In this document: positions 20,997-32,525 of the stretch, in pieces | Position numbering within the stretch: the stretch's first letter is position 1 | Layout of the letters: each line of letters begins with the position of its first letter | Assembly: GCA_023053575.1 (NCBI GenBank) | Contig: JAKZAP010000004.1 | Coordinates: forward strand, 16,813,624-16,877,623 | Length of the DNA stretch: 64,000 nucleotides | Direction of reading: 5' to 3' | DNA from: Branchinecta lynchi | Taxonomy: Eukaryota; Arthropoda; Branchiopoda; Anostraca; Branchinectidae | Program-made: the position numbers and the translations under genes | The notes under the pieces: model-generated | Database searches by the model: none | What the model was told of the DNA's origin: nothing | What the model saw: the letters and a program-made list of their open reading frames with translations, nothing else

Positions 20997-21800
20997 CAGG
21001 GGGGCACTGGTCTTAAATTCCAGGGTAATGGGCTGGGTGGGGGTGGGTCCTTTGGTGCTCCAAAAGGTACTTTTCATACCAAGGTGGGGTGATCCAAAAT
21101 ATTATGTGTATTATTATTTTCATACCTATTTTGGGGGTGGGGTGTCAAATTTCACTGAAAAACAAGAATTTCTTCCAAAAAAAAAACAATTTCATACCAA
21201 CATTTTCGTAGCAAAATTAAATTTAACCAAACTGATCGGGTTTATTGCAAAAAAATGAAAGACTTTTCAAATTTTCAGTTTTTTCAAAAAAAACTAGCTT
21301 ATCATAACAATGAACAAGGCCTTTAAATACGACTAGTTTCACCTGGATCTCCCAGTTTTAGAACTGAGAACAGCATAGTGCGATGATTCAAGATTCAAGA
21401 CGAGATCAAAGTCAAGGGCCGTCCAAGTAGAGAAAGCAGCAGAAAGACAAATGATATTTCCGTCTACCACCGAGTTCTGTTAAGTATATTTCAGGTCACA
21501 TAGATTTCTTTACTGAAAGAACTGAATTAGACTTTAGACACTCTTATAGTAAAACCATTTCCCAAAGGAAACATTCAAGTAATCACAAATTTGTGGCACG
21601 TTCTAATGGTTTGTTGTGACTCCCGGCTCTTTTATAAGACTTGTCTTTCATAGGCCTGGTTGCATAGTCTTGGGATGAGATCTTCACAAAAATAAACTGG
21701 CCCATTGCAGTATCGAAGCAGAAAAACCACAAACATATTGCAGATAAGGTTGATACATGAATAAGTCGGTGATCGAAAATCCTTCGCACAAGTAGCTTAC

Positions 21801-21908
21801 CACTTTCTGATCTTTATGCACATAATTCTGATCTTCAACAACTGTCTTTCTAGGACAAACTAGAGCTACCCAAAGTGGCACAAGTGTAACAAGGGCTAGA
21901 AGAACCAT
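21801..21908 (-). CDS. Signal-peptide-like first exon block, unidentified
   Basis: ATG at 21908-21906 begins MVLLALVTLVPLWVALVCPR, a good signal peptide, and the frame reaches a GTAAGC donor (21795-21800) after exactly 36 codons in phase 0. About 120 bases upstream on the minus strand is a TATAAAG. It lies inside the hAT-like element at 20997-25178 but outside the hAT nested within it. It may be a captured host exon, a relic of element-encoded protein, or chance. The block at 16628-16795 would join in phase. Confidence 0.35.
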
Positions 21909-22929
21909 GTAATGTTATTTCAGTCCAATTCGATGCGATCTGAGACCACAGTTGCCGACGATCCGAAATAGGTAACGTTCTGAAAGTGGTTCACTACCTC
22001 TAGTTTTTTCAAATCACCAAAACGCACTTTATAATTAAAGGAAACTAACACCCAGCGAACACCCTATCAATTATGATTTGTAGACTGGTCACCTTTAAAG
22101 CAAAAAAGCATCACTACTTCTTCTTCGTTTTCACAACAACACAATGCAACGCTAAGAAAAGTTGGGAAATTAGTATCTTTCCTGTCCTGCTGTTCCATTA
22201 TTTTTTCATCACAGTATATGCATCAATTTCTTTCTGGAAAAAAAAACCTTTTGGTGGGCAATCGTGCTCACTATGTTTCTGCAGATAATGCACCTTCAAG
22301 CCATACCTCCAAAAGGTTCGGAATAAGGGTCGGCACCGTTTCTGTTTTTGGCTAAAACAGAAACGGTAAAAAACGGCAAATAAAAAACGGAACAGAAACA
22401 GAAACGGTGATAAAAAAAAACGGAAAACCGTTTCTGTTTTTCCTTTTTTTTTTGGAAAAACAGAAACGGACCGTTTTTACAAAAAAAACGGCCGTTTTAA
22501 CAGGTATTTCTGTTTTTTTTTTCCTACTTCCTTGGGTTCATAAGATAACAGTAAGGCGACCATTTGGAACGGTAAGGCGGCTGTTGGAAAGTGAATAGCG
22601 TGAGGAGGGGCAGCGTGACAGGAGAAGGTTGTGAGAGAAGGTCGAGTATAATTGTGTAAGGTAAAAAAAAAAGGACTCTGCACCTGTCTAGTAAACTAAG
22701 CCCTTTTTTATATCCATGGTCAAATGCTGGGGTATGCTGGCAGGTGTGACGTATGTGTACCCCTACCCCAGAAGGGTACCAGGAACCTTTAAAAGCAAAA
22801 TGTTTTAAGGTCAAAAATTAATACCAAACTGTTTTAGTTGCCAAAGTACTGTATACTGATATCCCTAAGCGGAATAACGGGTACAATTACATGTGAGAAC
22901 CATGGTCACCCCTGTTAGCATGCCCCAGC

Positions 22930-24190
22930 GTTTTGCATGGGCTTCATTCAAGTGCCATATACCGATCACTTTTCTGTCGGTCGGTCCACTGTTCCCTAGT
23001 TAGGGTACTTCCAGATGTGCTAGGACGATGAAACTTGGCAGGCATATCAGGGATCTGACCAAACTAACTTGGAAATAACTTCGACGATCCGACGACCGTG
23101 GGGGGAGTGGTGTGAGGGGGTATCCGAAATATTGACGTATGTATATGTATAACTTTGGGATAGGTGATCGGATCTTAATGAAACTTGATATTTCGAACGA
23201 TCCCGTGTCTCAGACGTTCCATTTCAAGTCCGGTTCGGATACGATGAATGTGGGGGGGGGGGGGGCGGAAATCCTGTGACATGCTTAAAATTTAGCGATC
23301 ACGATTAAACTTGGTGGGAAGAACAAGCACAAGCCCTTGGTACATCATAGACAGAACTGGACCGGATTTGGGCACTTTGGGGGAATTTGGGGGGGGGGGG
23401 GGTCCGGAAATCCGGTGATCCGGAGTTAAGGTACTCCTAGGTGGGCTAGGACGATGAAACTTGGCAGGAATCAAAGACCCGACCAAATTAACTTGGAAAT
23501 AGTCAGTTCCCCGATCCGGGCATCGTGGTGGAGTACAGGGAGGAGGAATCCGGAATCTTGAGGTATTGTAACTTTCGAACGGGTGATCGGATCTTTATGA
23601 ACCTTGATATTTGGATAGACCTTGTTTCTCGGATGTCCCATTTAAGTACGGACCGGATCCCATGAATGTGGGGGGGGGTGGACGGGAGTACTGGAAATCT
23701 TGTGCCACGCTTAGAATGGACTGATCGGGAAGAAACTTGGTGGGAAGAACAAGCAGAAGAACTAGGTACACCCGAGACAGAACGGACTGGATTCGTGCAC
23801 TGTGGGGGAGGTTGGAGGGGTCCGGAATTCCGGTGATCGCGAGTTTAGGTACTTCCAGGTGTGCTAGAAGGACGAAACTTGTCTGGAACATTAGAGTCTC
23901 GATAAGACCTGGTTCACAAATTGTCAATTTCCAGATCCGACCATCCCTTGAAGTACAGAAATGAACTGAAAGCTCCCTTGAAGTGCGCACCTTAACAGCA
24001 AAGTGAAAAATTACTTTTGACAAACTTTACATTTCATGATCCCCCGAGGGTCCATGACCATTTGCGCCAGAACGGTTTTGCTTAAAAATTAATTCCTAGC
24101 ACCCTGAAAGTGCACATCTTTACAGAAAAGTGAAAAAAAATACTTTTGAACATTGGAAAAGTTCGGTGGCTCTTTCTTAGTTGTATAATT
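22930..24190 (+). mobile_element. Family B element, diverged, nested
   Basis: Shows CAAGTGCCATATACCGATCA, a short GTCGGTC tract, and repeated blocks with GATGAAACTTGGCAGG and GAACAAGCACAAG. The 5' hairpin arm is degraded and the usual GAGCT-AGCTC 3' hairpin is not clear, so the right limit is approximate. Confidence 0.65.
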
Positions 24191-24226
24191 ACAGCTTTGT
24201 AGAAAAGTTTCATCAGAAATAGGAGC

Positions 24227-24472
24227 TTGAAGGCTTCAAGCTTTCAGTACAATACGATTCGTGCTTCCTATTGGTTGGATTTCAAAAAATGCGTCTTAAC
24301 CGACCAATGGGTTGATTGGGAGGCGAGACTACGTTTCGCAAAAGTGTCATTATACCAAAAAGAAATAGCCAGATTAGCGTTTCCAGCAAAAGTATTATTG
24401 TACCAACAAGAAATAGCAAGATTAACGTTTTCAGCAATTAACCAGCTCAGAATGGTTATCAAAGGCCGATAA
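24227..24472 (+). repeat. 48-bp tandem duplication in an open frame
   Basis: Two 48-bp units containing AGAAATAGC and a run to GTTTTC lie at about 24338-24436 inside an 81-codon plus frame. It is probably non-coding. No family is recognised. Confidence 0.35.
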
Positions 24473-25178
24473 TTTAGTCTGTAAGTCGAAAGTCCTATAC
24501 CTCCTAACGTTAATTTTGTTGTTATATGCTTCATTTAATGATGGTGTAAAAATATCCGTTTCGTCAGGTAGGGTGCAATCTCTCTATTCTGACTCAAAAA
24601 TCTTTCATTCCGAAAAGCAGAAAATATCGGTAGATGGCATAATCTGCCGAGAGAATAAAACCCGCTAGATTATACCAGGACGCCACGCGTACAAGTCGGA
24701 ACAAAAAACGGAAATTTGGAAAAAACAGGTAAAATAAAAACAAAAACGGCTAAAACGGTCATATAAAAAACGGAACAGAAACAGAAACGGCATTAAAAAA
24801 ACGGCTACCTGTTTTCTGTTTTTCTGTTATTTAAAAAAAAAACAGAACAGAAAACGGTAGTAAGAAAACAGAAACAGAAAAAGAAACGGTGCCGACCCCT
24901 AGTTCGGAACTCAATTTCAGAAGGACATTTCTCACATGCCACTGGGTAGTTGGCGACAGACCGTGGGGGGGGGGGGGGGTCATTTTGAAAATTTCAGATT
25001 TTGGACGTGGGGTGGGGGGGTCATTTTGAAAAGTTGAGATTTTGGACGTGGGGTGGGGGGGGGTCATTTTAGAAAGTCAAAATTTTGTATGTAGGTCAAG
25101 GGGTGGGGTGGGTGGGTTGTAGAAAGAATGACCTATTTAGGAGTGTATACCCTAGGATTTCATACCAGTGCCCCCCTG

Positions 25179-25550
25179 TCCATATCTGTTAAAAAACCAA
25201 CAAGGATATCTATAATGAAATGCGGTATATTTTTTTTCATGCAATTTACGAATTAAAATATTTTGATCAACAAGGTCAAAAGCTTTCTTAAAATCAACTT
25301 CAATTAAATTTATCCATTTATCAGGTACATCTAAATTCTTTAAAATAAAATCTATCAGGCTTACTAGGTAATGTACAGTTGATGTTCTTGGGAGATTACC
25401 AAACTGGTTATGGTCAAGTTGGTGTAACAAATGAGCTTTCAGCCACTCAGCAACCATTGACTCATAAATTTGGCTGAAAACAGACGTTAAAGTCCTAGGT
25501 CTCACACCGGAGAAATTATTTTTTCTATCACGTGGCAACCGGTGACGGCA
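25179..25550 (-). pseudogene. LINE fragment, N-terminal part of RT, other half of 20103-20996
   Basis: Encodes NFSGVRPRTLTSVFSQIYES, VHYLVSLIDFILKNLD and DFKKAFDLVDQNIL, matching the reverse transcriptase of the intact LINE at 2.8-5.7 kb. It joins 20996 after removal of the hAT-like element and one copy of TCCATATC. The 5' side ends around 25550, so this copy was truncated on insertion. Confidence 0.85.
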
Positions 25551-25960
25551 CCGACCGGGCACTGGGAACTTGCTGTACACTAAAATCGAGGTGGGCAACC
25601 CCTTGGGAAATAATATCGCTGTTTGCAAACCCCTAAACCACAAGGTAATTTTGAATACTGCCAAAATTTCAAAGAGACATGAGATTTTACTTACACAAGG
25701 AAATGTGTATTCATGTACTTATCACCAAAGAATTCGCACGGACTGGTCTTAATTTTCTCGCCGTAACAGACGCGCTCAAAATCATAACGGTCAGTAAAGG
25801 TACATTTATCGTCACCCGCTGCTGCTCCTAATGAAAGCGACAGTGCCTCTTAAACTTGGCCACCGAATTGATCAACTAAACCATACCAGATGATGCTTGT
25901 AAACAAATCAGGGAAGTTCTCTCGGTAATTGGGACTGTCACGTCAGTAGTTGATATTCTG
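25551..25960. other. Unassigned DNA
   Basis: No coding or repeat feature is supported. Confidence 0.3.
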
Positions 25961-25963
25961 TCC

Positions 25964-26024
25964 AGTAGATAGATAGATAGATATATCAGTGTATTTTAAA
26001 AGCCCAAGGGCCATATGCACAAAA
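25964..26024 (-). mobile_element. LINE 3' tail with GATA microsatellite
   Basis: TAGATAGATAGATAGATA followed by CAGTGTATTTTAAAAGCCC and AAGGGCCATATGCACAAA matches the tail at 1103-1150. Its coding end is probably the fragment at 28799-28950, separated by the inserted element at 26025-28798. Confidence 0.65.
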
Positions 26025-28798
26025 AATGTCCCTGGCGAAACGTCCCCGTGTCGTGTCAAAACGTCCCCATGACAAAACGTCCCCGTGGGAAAACGCCCCA
26101 AGCATAGATTTTTGGGATCACAAAACATAAGTGGAGGGATAACTACCACATCGCAAAGGTTTTCCGTATGTCTGTCTGTGAGCACGATAACTCTCGAAGG
26201 TAATGAGATATTTTGATGAAACTTGGTGGGAGGATCCTTTGAGGCAAGGGAAAGGTCCAGATAGTAGATGGTCTGTGTAGCCCTACATTTAGGGGTGGGG
26301 TTCAGATTCAGGGACAAACAAAATATTTTTAAACAGCTGATGAGATAGTCGATTTAGGGGTAAGAAGACATTCTGAACTCGAATATAAAAACCATTTATT
26401 CCCCGGACAATTAATTCCACCCGGAATCCGGCCGAAATCAGAAAGTTTGTTAAAAGTTAAAGTTTCATTTTAAGTTGATTAGATGTTCGATTTAGGGCTA
26501 AGAAAACATGCTGAACGCTTATGTGAAAATCATTTTCTATCGGACAAGTAGTTCGCCCGGAATCCGACCCAAACCGGATTTTCTTTTTAAAGCAAAAGTT
26601 GTATTTGTAGTTGATTAGATGTCTGATTTAGGGGTAAGAAGAGATGCTGAATCCGTCTATCACAATCGTTTTTTGGCCGGACATGTGAGGATTCTTTTGG
26701 GTCAAGGGACAGGTCTAGTTCGTAGATGGGCTCTGTAGCTCACTAACGGCCGATATCCAAGCTGGATGTCAACTCAGTTTATTGGTGCCCTTGACTGTCC
26801 TTGCTAATTTTACCGGACGCACTGCAGACCCCCATTTGGGTTCCTGGTTAGCCCCCCCCCCCCCCCTCGTCAAAATAGATATGTCTTGAATGGGTAAACA
26901 CAAATGCTGAATCCATATCTGAGCTTGGTTTTCTCAGATAATTAGCCATTTGACCTTAATCTGTATGTAAATTTTAATAGTAATAATATTCAATGAGTCT
27001 GGCGAAGACTGGATCTGGCAGACGAAACCCAATTCTTTTATCGAATATTAAATTTGTGGGATTCCATCGAAACCTTTGGTCTTGTTAAAGGAGCTATAAC
27101 TTTTCTCGAACAGGTATGTAGTGTATATCTTCCTATGTCCCACAGGTAGTTATATCATGGCAATGAGTTTTGTAGAGGTTGATACGATATCGTATAAGCC
27201 TCCAGCGAGGATGATACAAAGCCATATCAACCTCCGCAGAAGTTCATCGAGCACTTTTCCTCAACTACTGAAAAGTAGAACCTGACCTCCAAAAAAAGAA
27301 ATAAAAGACATCCCTTTCAGAAAGAAAAAAAAAAAACTAAAAATAATCTTCACAAAGAAAAACAAAAAAAGACACAAAAAATAATCCAGAAAAAAATCTG
27401 AAAAACATTAGAGAAAAAAATTTCAAACTGAAAAAAAATGTTGCTTTCCTAGCCAACCACCCTGGGACATACCTTGTTACAATCATATTCCTAATGAAAA
27501 TGCAACTTGTCAACTGAAACAACATTACTTCCAGCTTACTTCAGCTTATTTTCTGTACTCTCCACAAGGCAGCTATTGAGCAATTACACAGTCTTTTTTC
27601 TTGACATTGCTTTGAATAAACAGCTAAGCTGTGATAAACAGTCCATTAATAAAAACTTCAGTGTTGCCACTTTTTCTGACCGAACCCGTGACTTTCGGCT
27701 GGAAAAAACAATGACATTCTGGCACCTACGAAACTTGGTCCTTTTCCCCAACCATCAACGGGAAATCTCTTTTTATCATCTTCATAATTATACGCCTTAA
27801 TTTTTAAGCTTCATTTTTGGATTTACTAGTAAGGAACCGGTCGCAGAGTTCTTGATCGCTTTGTCGAAGAAACAAAAATGTATGACAAATGACAGAAATC
27901 TGTAACCCTTGGCAACACCGGTATAAGGTTGATTAATTCTATCTCCTGTCTTGGTAAATTCTATCTAGCGAGCCCGCCGCTAGATGGCATCTGCTCCGAC
28001 ATAAATGAAAAAGATGGTTTTCGATAAGGATTGTATTGTTATAAACTGAAATGCACGGGTCACAACACTCTTAACAGTAGTCATCTTCACATTTCACAGG
28101 CGCCGCTAGAGTTGCCATTTCACGAAACGAAAATTCTCTACAAAAGTAGCAAATAAGTACTACCAAGCAAAGAAGATTTAGTAGGCTACTACCTAAAGAA
28201 AAATTCCGTCCGAAAAAGTTGTAATAATTAAAATACCTTCATCTCGGTTCATATCAGAATAACAACTCGAGGGCCATTTAAAAATATCAACCTTGCCTTC
28301 GGCTCGGAAAGGTCATTTGCAATGACCGTCTCTGTGTTAATTTCCGATATCAACCTCGATGTCTGAAGTTAACCTTTAATATCATAAGCATTCTAGCACT
28401 TGCAATGTCTAGAATAAACTAATCAAATAAAGGATAAACAGAAACTGACGAACTACCAAATCTTTGCGCTTTTTTTTTTTTTTAAGAAATGGCTATAGCC
28501 AGGAGCAACACTTTGGATTGTTTCTACACTATCGGTTAAAAACTGAAGTAGTCAACCCATCGTGGTTTTCAAAATGTTCTATTACAAGAACATTTTTTTG
28601 TCTAAACTGATGACGCAATCAGTAATCGCATACGCCGAGCTATCCCTCAGCGATGAAAAACAAATCTGTAGCCAGCGACGTTTCGCCAGGGAACGTTTCG
28701 ATTTGGGACGTTTCGCCACGGGGACATTTTGTCACGGGACATTTCGTCCTTTGACGTTTTGTCAAGGACTTTTCGAATGGGAACGTTTCGCCGACAAC
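26025..28798. mobile_element. Element with inverted terminal arrays of a 16-bp motif (E1)
   Basis: The left end (26027-26100) has four copies of RAAACGTCCCC-type units at about 16-bp spacing. The right end (about 28675-28798) has seven or eight copies of the reverse complement (GGGACGTTTCGCC and variants). The outermost sequence shares GGCGAAACGTYCCC in inverted orientation. It splits a LINE 3' end, so it is an insertion. A family A copy (26109-27086) is nested inside. No transposase is recognised in the remaining ~1.7 kb, which has an A-rich stretch (about 27290-27440). Superfamily unknown. Confidence 0.6.
26109..27086 (+). mobile_element. Family A element (HINE-like), both ends present
   Basis: Starts TTTTTGGGATCACAAAACAT with a short GTCTGTCTGTG tract, has sub-repeats, then a rearranged middle with a C run at about 26851-26867, and ends CATCGAAACCTTTGGTCTTG-TT. 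Confidence 0.75.
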
Positions 28799-28950
28799 CC
28801 TATCTATATACAAATACAATCGAGTAATGACGTAAGGTTGACATTACTCAGAATTTCAGGAAGTGACAAAATAAAACCATCTAAATAAATGTTTCTTAAG
28901 TGAAGAAGGCTTCGGGCATCTACGAAGAAAATGGTCCAAATCCTCTTCCT
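28799..28950 (-). pseudogene. LINE C-terminal fragment, same family as 1.1-1.6 kb
   Basis: The minus frame reads LRNIYLDGFILSLPEILSNV, closely matching LRKIYLEGVILSLPEILSNT of the fragment at 1179-1613. The 3' side breaks at the E1 insertion. Confidence 0.65.
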
Positions 28951-29003
28951 CCTCCTTTCACAGTGAGCAAGTTTACCTCCCGTCAGGAACTGACTGCCTC
29001 TCT

Positions 29004-29764
29004 CAACAAGACCTAAGATTTCGATGGGATCCCAGAACTCTAATATTTGATCCAAACAGTTGGGTCTGGGTCTTCGCCAAATCCAGTCTTCGCCACGCTA
29101 ATCATCTGCGAAAACCAAGTTCAGATATATCTCTATATACCATATCTATTTTCACGATACTGACCGAAACTTCCTGCTTTACTTCTGCCAAATTTACGGT
29201 TTCGGACGAATTCCGAGCTAACTACTTGTCCAGCAAAAAAAGAACAGTTCAGAAACGAATTCAGCGTATCTCCTTATCCCTACAAAGAATATCTAATCAA
29301 CTTCAAATAAAACTTTAACTCAACCGGATTCCGGATGAATTATATTTCAGGGTAAAACATGATTGTCTTATACAGACTCATCGTCTTTTCTTAGCCCCAA
29401 ATCTGTCATCTAATCAACTTTAAATGAAACTTTCGCTTTTTACAAATTTTCCGGTTTGTCCGGATTCTGAACGAACTACTTTTCCGATGGGAAAATGGTT
29501 TTCCCCATCTTCTTCAGCATGTCTTCTTACCCCTTTATCGACTATCACATTAACTGTTTAAAAATGTGTTTGCCCATTAATTTGAAACCCCACCCCTAAA
29601 TGTACTGCCCCATCTACGAACTTGACCTTATCCTTGACCCAAAGAATCCTCACACCAAGTTTCATCAAAATATCTCGTTCCCTTCGAGAGTTATCGTGCT
29701 GACAGACGGACGGACAACTTTTGTGATGTCATAGGTATCCCTTCATTTACGTTCTGGGGTTCCA
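29004..29764 (-). mobile_element. Family A element (HINE-like), minus orientation
   Basis: The plus strand begins AACAAGACCTAAGATTTCGA, the reverse complement of the 3' terminus, and the copy ends at the reverse complement of the CCAGAACGTAAATGAAGGG start block. It includes four sub-repeats. Confidence 0.75.
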
Positions 29765-29949
29765 AAGCCCTTCTGCCTGCTCCGTATTGGAAGGCAGTTT
29801 GCCCTTAGTTGGATCCAACGACTTAAAACTTTCCAGGGTAGATTAAACTTAAAATACACTTCCTCTCCAAAACAAACTTTAATAAGATGCGCGGTATGAT
29901 AGATCAAAGAAGGTGTATGTTCAAAGGCTCAGGTAACCTGCTCTGTTTC
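29765..29949. other. Unassigned DNA
   Basis: No feature is supported. Confidence 0.3.
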
Positions 29950-30765
29950 GCTGGCTAATACTCATAATGCCTAAGGTCACAATACCCACCATTCAAAATG
30001 CCCACAGGAAATACCCACGACTCATAATGTTCAAAACGCCCACGGTTCAAAATAGCCACGACTCAAAATGCCTACAACTCAAAGTGCCCAGGGTTCAGAA
30101 TGCCCACGGTTGAACTATTTGAGGTGTTCAGTCGGTAGTAAACTGGAAACTAGTGATGAGGGAGAAACGAAAGGAGCAGACCGAGTATCGCAATGGCGAT
30201 GATCGTATGTTGAACTAGTATATTGTCAATTTAATATAATACTATTATATTCCGAAAAAAAAAAAATGAATCGCAAACAACGATCTGTTATTTCTAATTA
30301 AGGACCTACCTTCATGGTGCGAAATTTTGATCGCCTATAGTTTCGCTTTCTGTGTTGGAACAGTTGTATATGACATTTCTTCGTACTTCGACTCAAATAA
30401 TTATAATTTGCTCAACAGAGAAGAAAGTAATCCCTTTCAGTATCTTTCCATGGTAATATGTCCCTTGTAATTTCGTTGCTCGTTTGCCCCAGAACATTTG
30501 GCCTCCCCTGCCGATAGTTTGAGCCATCGTCATTTTGAACCAGGACGATTTTGTCTTCCCCTGTGAGCATTTCATACTGTCGGCATTTTGGGCCGTTGAC
30601 ATTTTGGACGCTTTCGATTTCGGGGTCTTCGACCTCAGTGGTGGGCATTTTGAGTCGTGGCATTTTGAACCATTGGAATTTTGATTGTGAGCATTCTGAA
30701 TTGTGGGCATTTTGAACCGTGTGCATTTTGATCGTGGGCATTCTCAGCATGGGCATGTGAGAGCG
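29950..30765. mobile_element. Element with inverted terminal arrays of a 16-bp motif (E2)
   Basis: The left array (about 29955-30115) repeats units like CGACTCAAAATGCCCA with a 16-bp period. The right array (about 30480-30760) carries the reverse complement (GTGGGCATTTTGAGTCG and variants). The middle, about 360 bp, has no recognised protein. The motif CAAAATGCCCA resembles CAAAACGTCCC of E1. This is probably a non-autonomous DNA transposon of an unnamed type. Confidence 0.6.
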
Positions 30766-31131
30766 GGAGAAAAGATCGTGGTAATTTTGGAAACCAACCG
30801 TTTCACTGACTGCTATCCACCGTATAGCATTTAGCTGTTTACGATTGCCACGGCCGGTTCTGTCTCTCAGTCGCTTTTTTTTTCGGCAAGCGTAGGGGAA
30901 CCGGATTGTGGGAAGCTGTGAATCTTCTCCTCCAACCAGCCTCCAACATAGAGTCAACCAGACCCGAGTATGGAAAGTAAAAGTAGACATGGTGACAGGT
31001 GTGTGCTTAGTGAGATTTGAAGACCTCTTAACTGTATCTACTGCAGCATGCCATTTAAAAATTTGTCCAAGCTGACTTTGTAAACATGCTATTTAAAGAA
31101 GTGGAAACCGCAAATGAAGCCTTCACACAGA
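30766..31131. other. Unassigned DNA
   Basis: No coding, repeat or RNA feature is supported. It is bounded on the right by a family A terminus. Confidence 0.3.
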
Positions 31132-31168
31132 AACAAGAACAACGGTTTCGATGGGATCGCAAAAGGGA
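31132..31168 (-). mobile_element. Family A 3' terminus, solitary
   Basis: AACAAGAACAACGGTTTCGA then TGGGATCGCAAAA is the inverted 3' end of family A without the rest of the element. Confidence 0.6.
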
Positions 31169-31283
31169 ATATTTGTCGGACTTCTTCATCCAGACTAACG
31201 GGTCTTAGATTTCAAGTCTTCACAGATCCAGTAGTCATGTTGTTTATTCCTTATCTACCACTTGGCCAAGAGCCAAAGTGTTG

Positions 31284-32343
31284 TTTTTGAGATCCCAAAA
31301 CGGAGGCTAAGTGATGGGATAGTCTATGATTTCGTAATTGTCCGATAACTCTCGAAGGGGTTGAGATATTTGGTTCAAACTTGGTATGACGATTCATTGG
31401 GTAGAGTTCAAGTTCTTAGATGGGCCCTGTAGCCCTATATTTAGGGGTGGGGGATGGATATCAAATTAAGGTGCTATCGAAATATGCCTTCCAAGCTGAT
31501 GAGATAGTCGTTTTATGGGTAAGGAGACATGGTGAATCCATGTCTGAACTTCTTTTCTTACCGGATAATTACTTCACCCGGAATTGGGCCAAAACCACAC
31601 ATTCGTTCCTAGGGAGAAGTTGTTTCTGAAGTCGATTAGAGACTAAGTACTTGGATAAACATACAGGGTCCATTTGTTAACGTTATTTTCATGCGGGACA
31701 AGTAGTCAATCCGGGATCCGGCCATAACCAGAAATTCAGTAGATTTTGTTTTATTTGTTGTGTGAAGTCGGTTAGAGAAAGAGGTAACGAGACGAGCTTG
31801 ATCCAATTACTACCTTTATTTTCTTGGTGGGTAAGCATTTCGACCGTATTCCGGACAAAACCGGAAATACACTGTCAGTAAAAGTTTCTTCTGAAATCGA
31901 TTAGAGATTCTGTTTAGGAGTAACGTCGTCTTTCCCTAATTTGTGGAAAACAAGCACTTTTACTCTTTGTACATTTTTAATAAATCTTTATGGCGGGTTA
32001 TTCGTTGATATAAAGATACTGATATATCTGCATTGTTTGACTGCACTGTCTGCGTTGTTTTACGATCACAATCGGAAATAATCCGAAAATTTCAGAACGA
32101 ACAAAACCTTCCGATGAAATTTACAAAGTAAACAACTTAATGGATCAGAATAATTCAATATTTTCGACTACATTGGTATTCTGGTCACAATCTGACTTCA
32201 GTCTGGGTAATCTGAGTTGGGAGAAACAACATGTTTAAGGGATCTGGCGAGGAAGAAACCTAGAAAATCAAATTGTCTGGACGAAGAAGTCCAGTATAAT
32301 TGTATTCAACTTTGGGATCCCATCGAAATCTTTGGTCTTTTTC
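31284..32343 (+). mobile_element. Family A element, diverged full copy
   Basis: Starts GTTTTTGAGATCCCAAAACG, lacks most of the GTCY tract, has about five diverged sub-repeats, and ends TGGGATCCCATCGAAATC followed by TTTGGTCTTT. Confidence 0.7.
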
Positions 32344-32439
32344 TATTTGCACACCAGATTTATAGTTCAATCGGAGGAATTTGTTATTTTCAAAATTTTC
32401 GGTTTACAGCAGGACCCGATCGAACCAATAATAGGGTCT

Positions 32440-32525
32440 CTATACCAATATAAAATATAAGGTTTGAAGCCAAGCTGACCATTCATTACGAAAGAAATAG
32501 AAAACCGTGATTTTCGGGGTTTTTT
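32440..32525. repeat. Short repeat preceding a family B element
   Basis: GAAAGAAATAGAAAACCGTG plus ATTTTCGGGGTTTTT recurs inverted at about 37163-37205. Function unknown; it may be the edge of an older repeat. Confidence 0.4.

Larger units (their letters stand above)
22324..24901. mobile_element. Second hAT-like element nested in the first
   Basis: The left end TAAGGGTCGGCACCGTTTCT and the inverted right end TAGGGGTCGGCACCGTTTCT agree closely. GTTCGGAA flanks both sides (22316-22323 and 24902-24909). The subterminal sequence at both ends is made of CAGAAACGG/CCGTTTCTG words and A or T runs. A family B element occupies much of the interior. The original element was probably a MITE of several hundred bases. 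Confidence 0.88.
20997..25178. mobile_element. hAT-like element, 4182 bp, inserted in a LINE
   Basis: The left end CAGGGGGGCACTGGTCTTAA and the inverted right end CAGGGGGGCACTGGTATGAA are near-identical. The element is flanked by a perfect 8-bp duplication, TCCATATC (20989-20996 and 25179-25186). The LINE reverse transcriptase frame is continuous if the insert is removed, which fixes the boundaries. It contains a second hAT (22324-24901), a 41-43-bp tandem repeat near its right end (about 24979-25090) and a signal-peptide-like exon block. No transposase was recognised, so it is either non-autonomous or its transposase is gone. Confidence 0.9.

Noticed and set aside
22407..22598. Phe/Lys-rich membrane-like peptide
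   Set aside because: Low-complexity translation of T and A runs in a hAT end.
27337..27525. Hydrophobic minus-strand peptide
   Set aside because: Translation of an A-rich tract; no start context or conservation signal.
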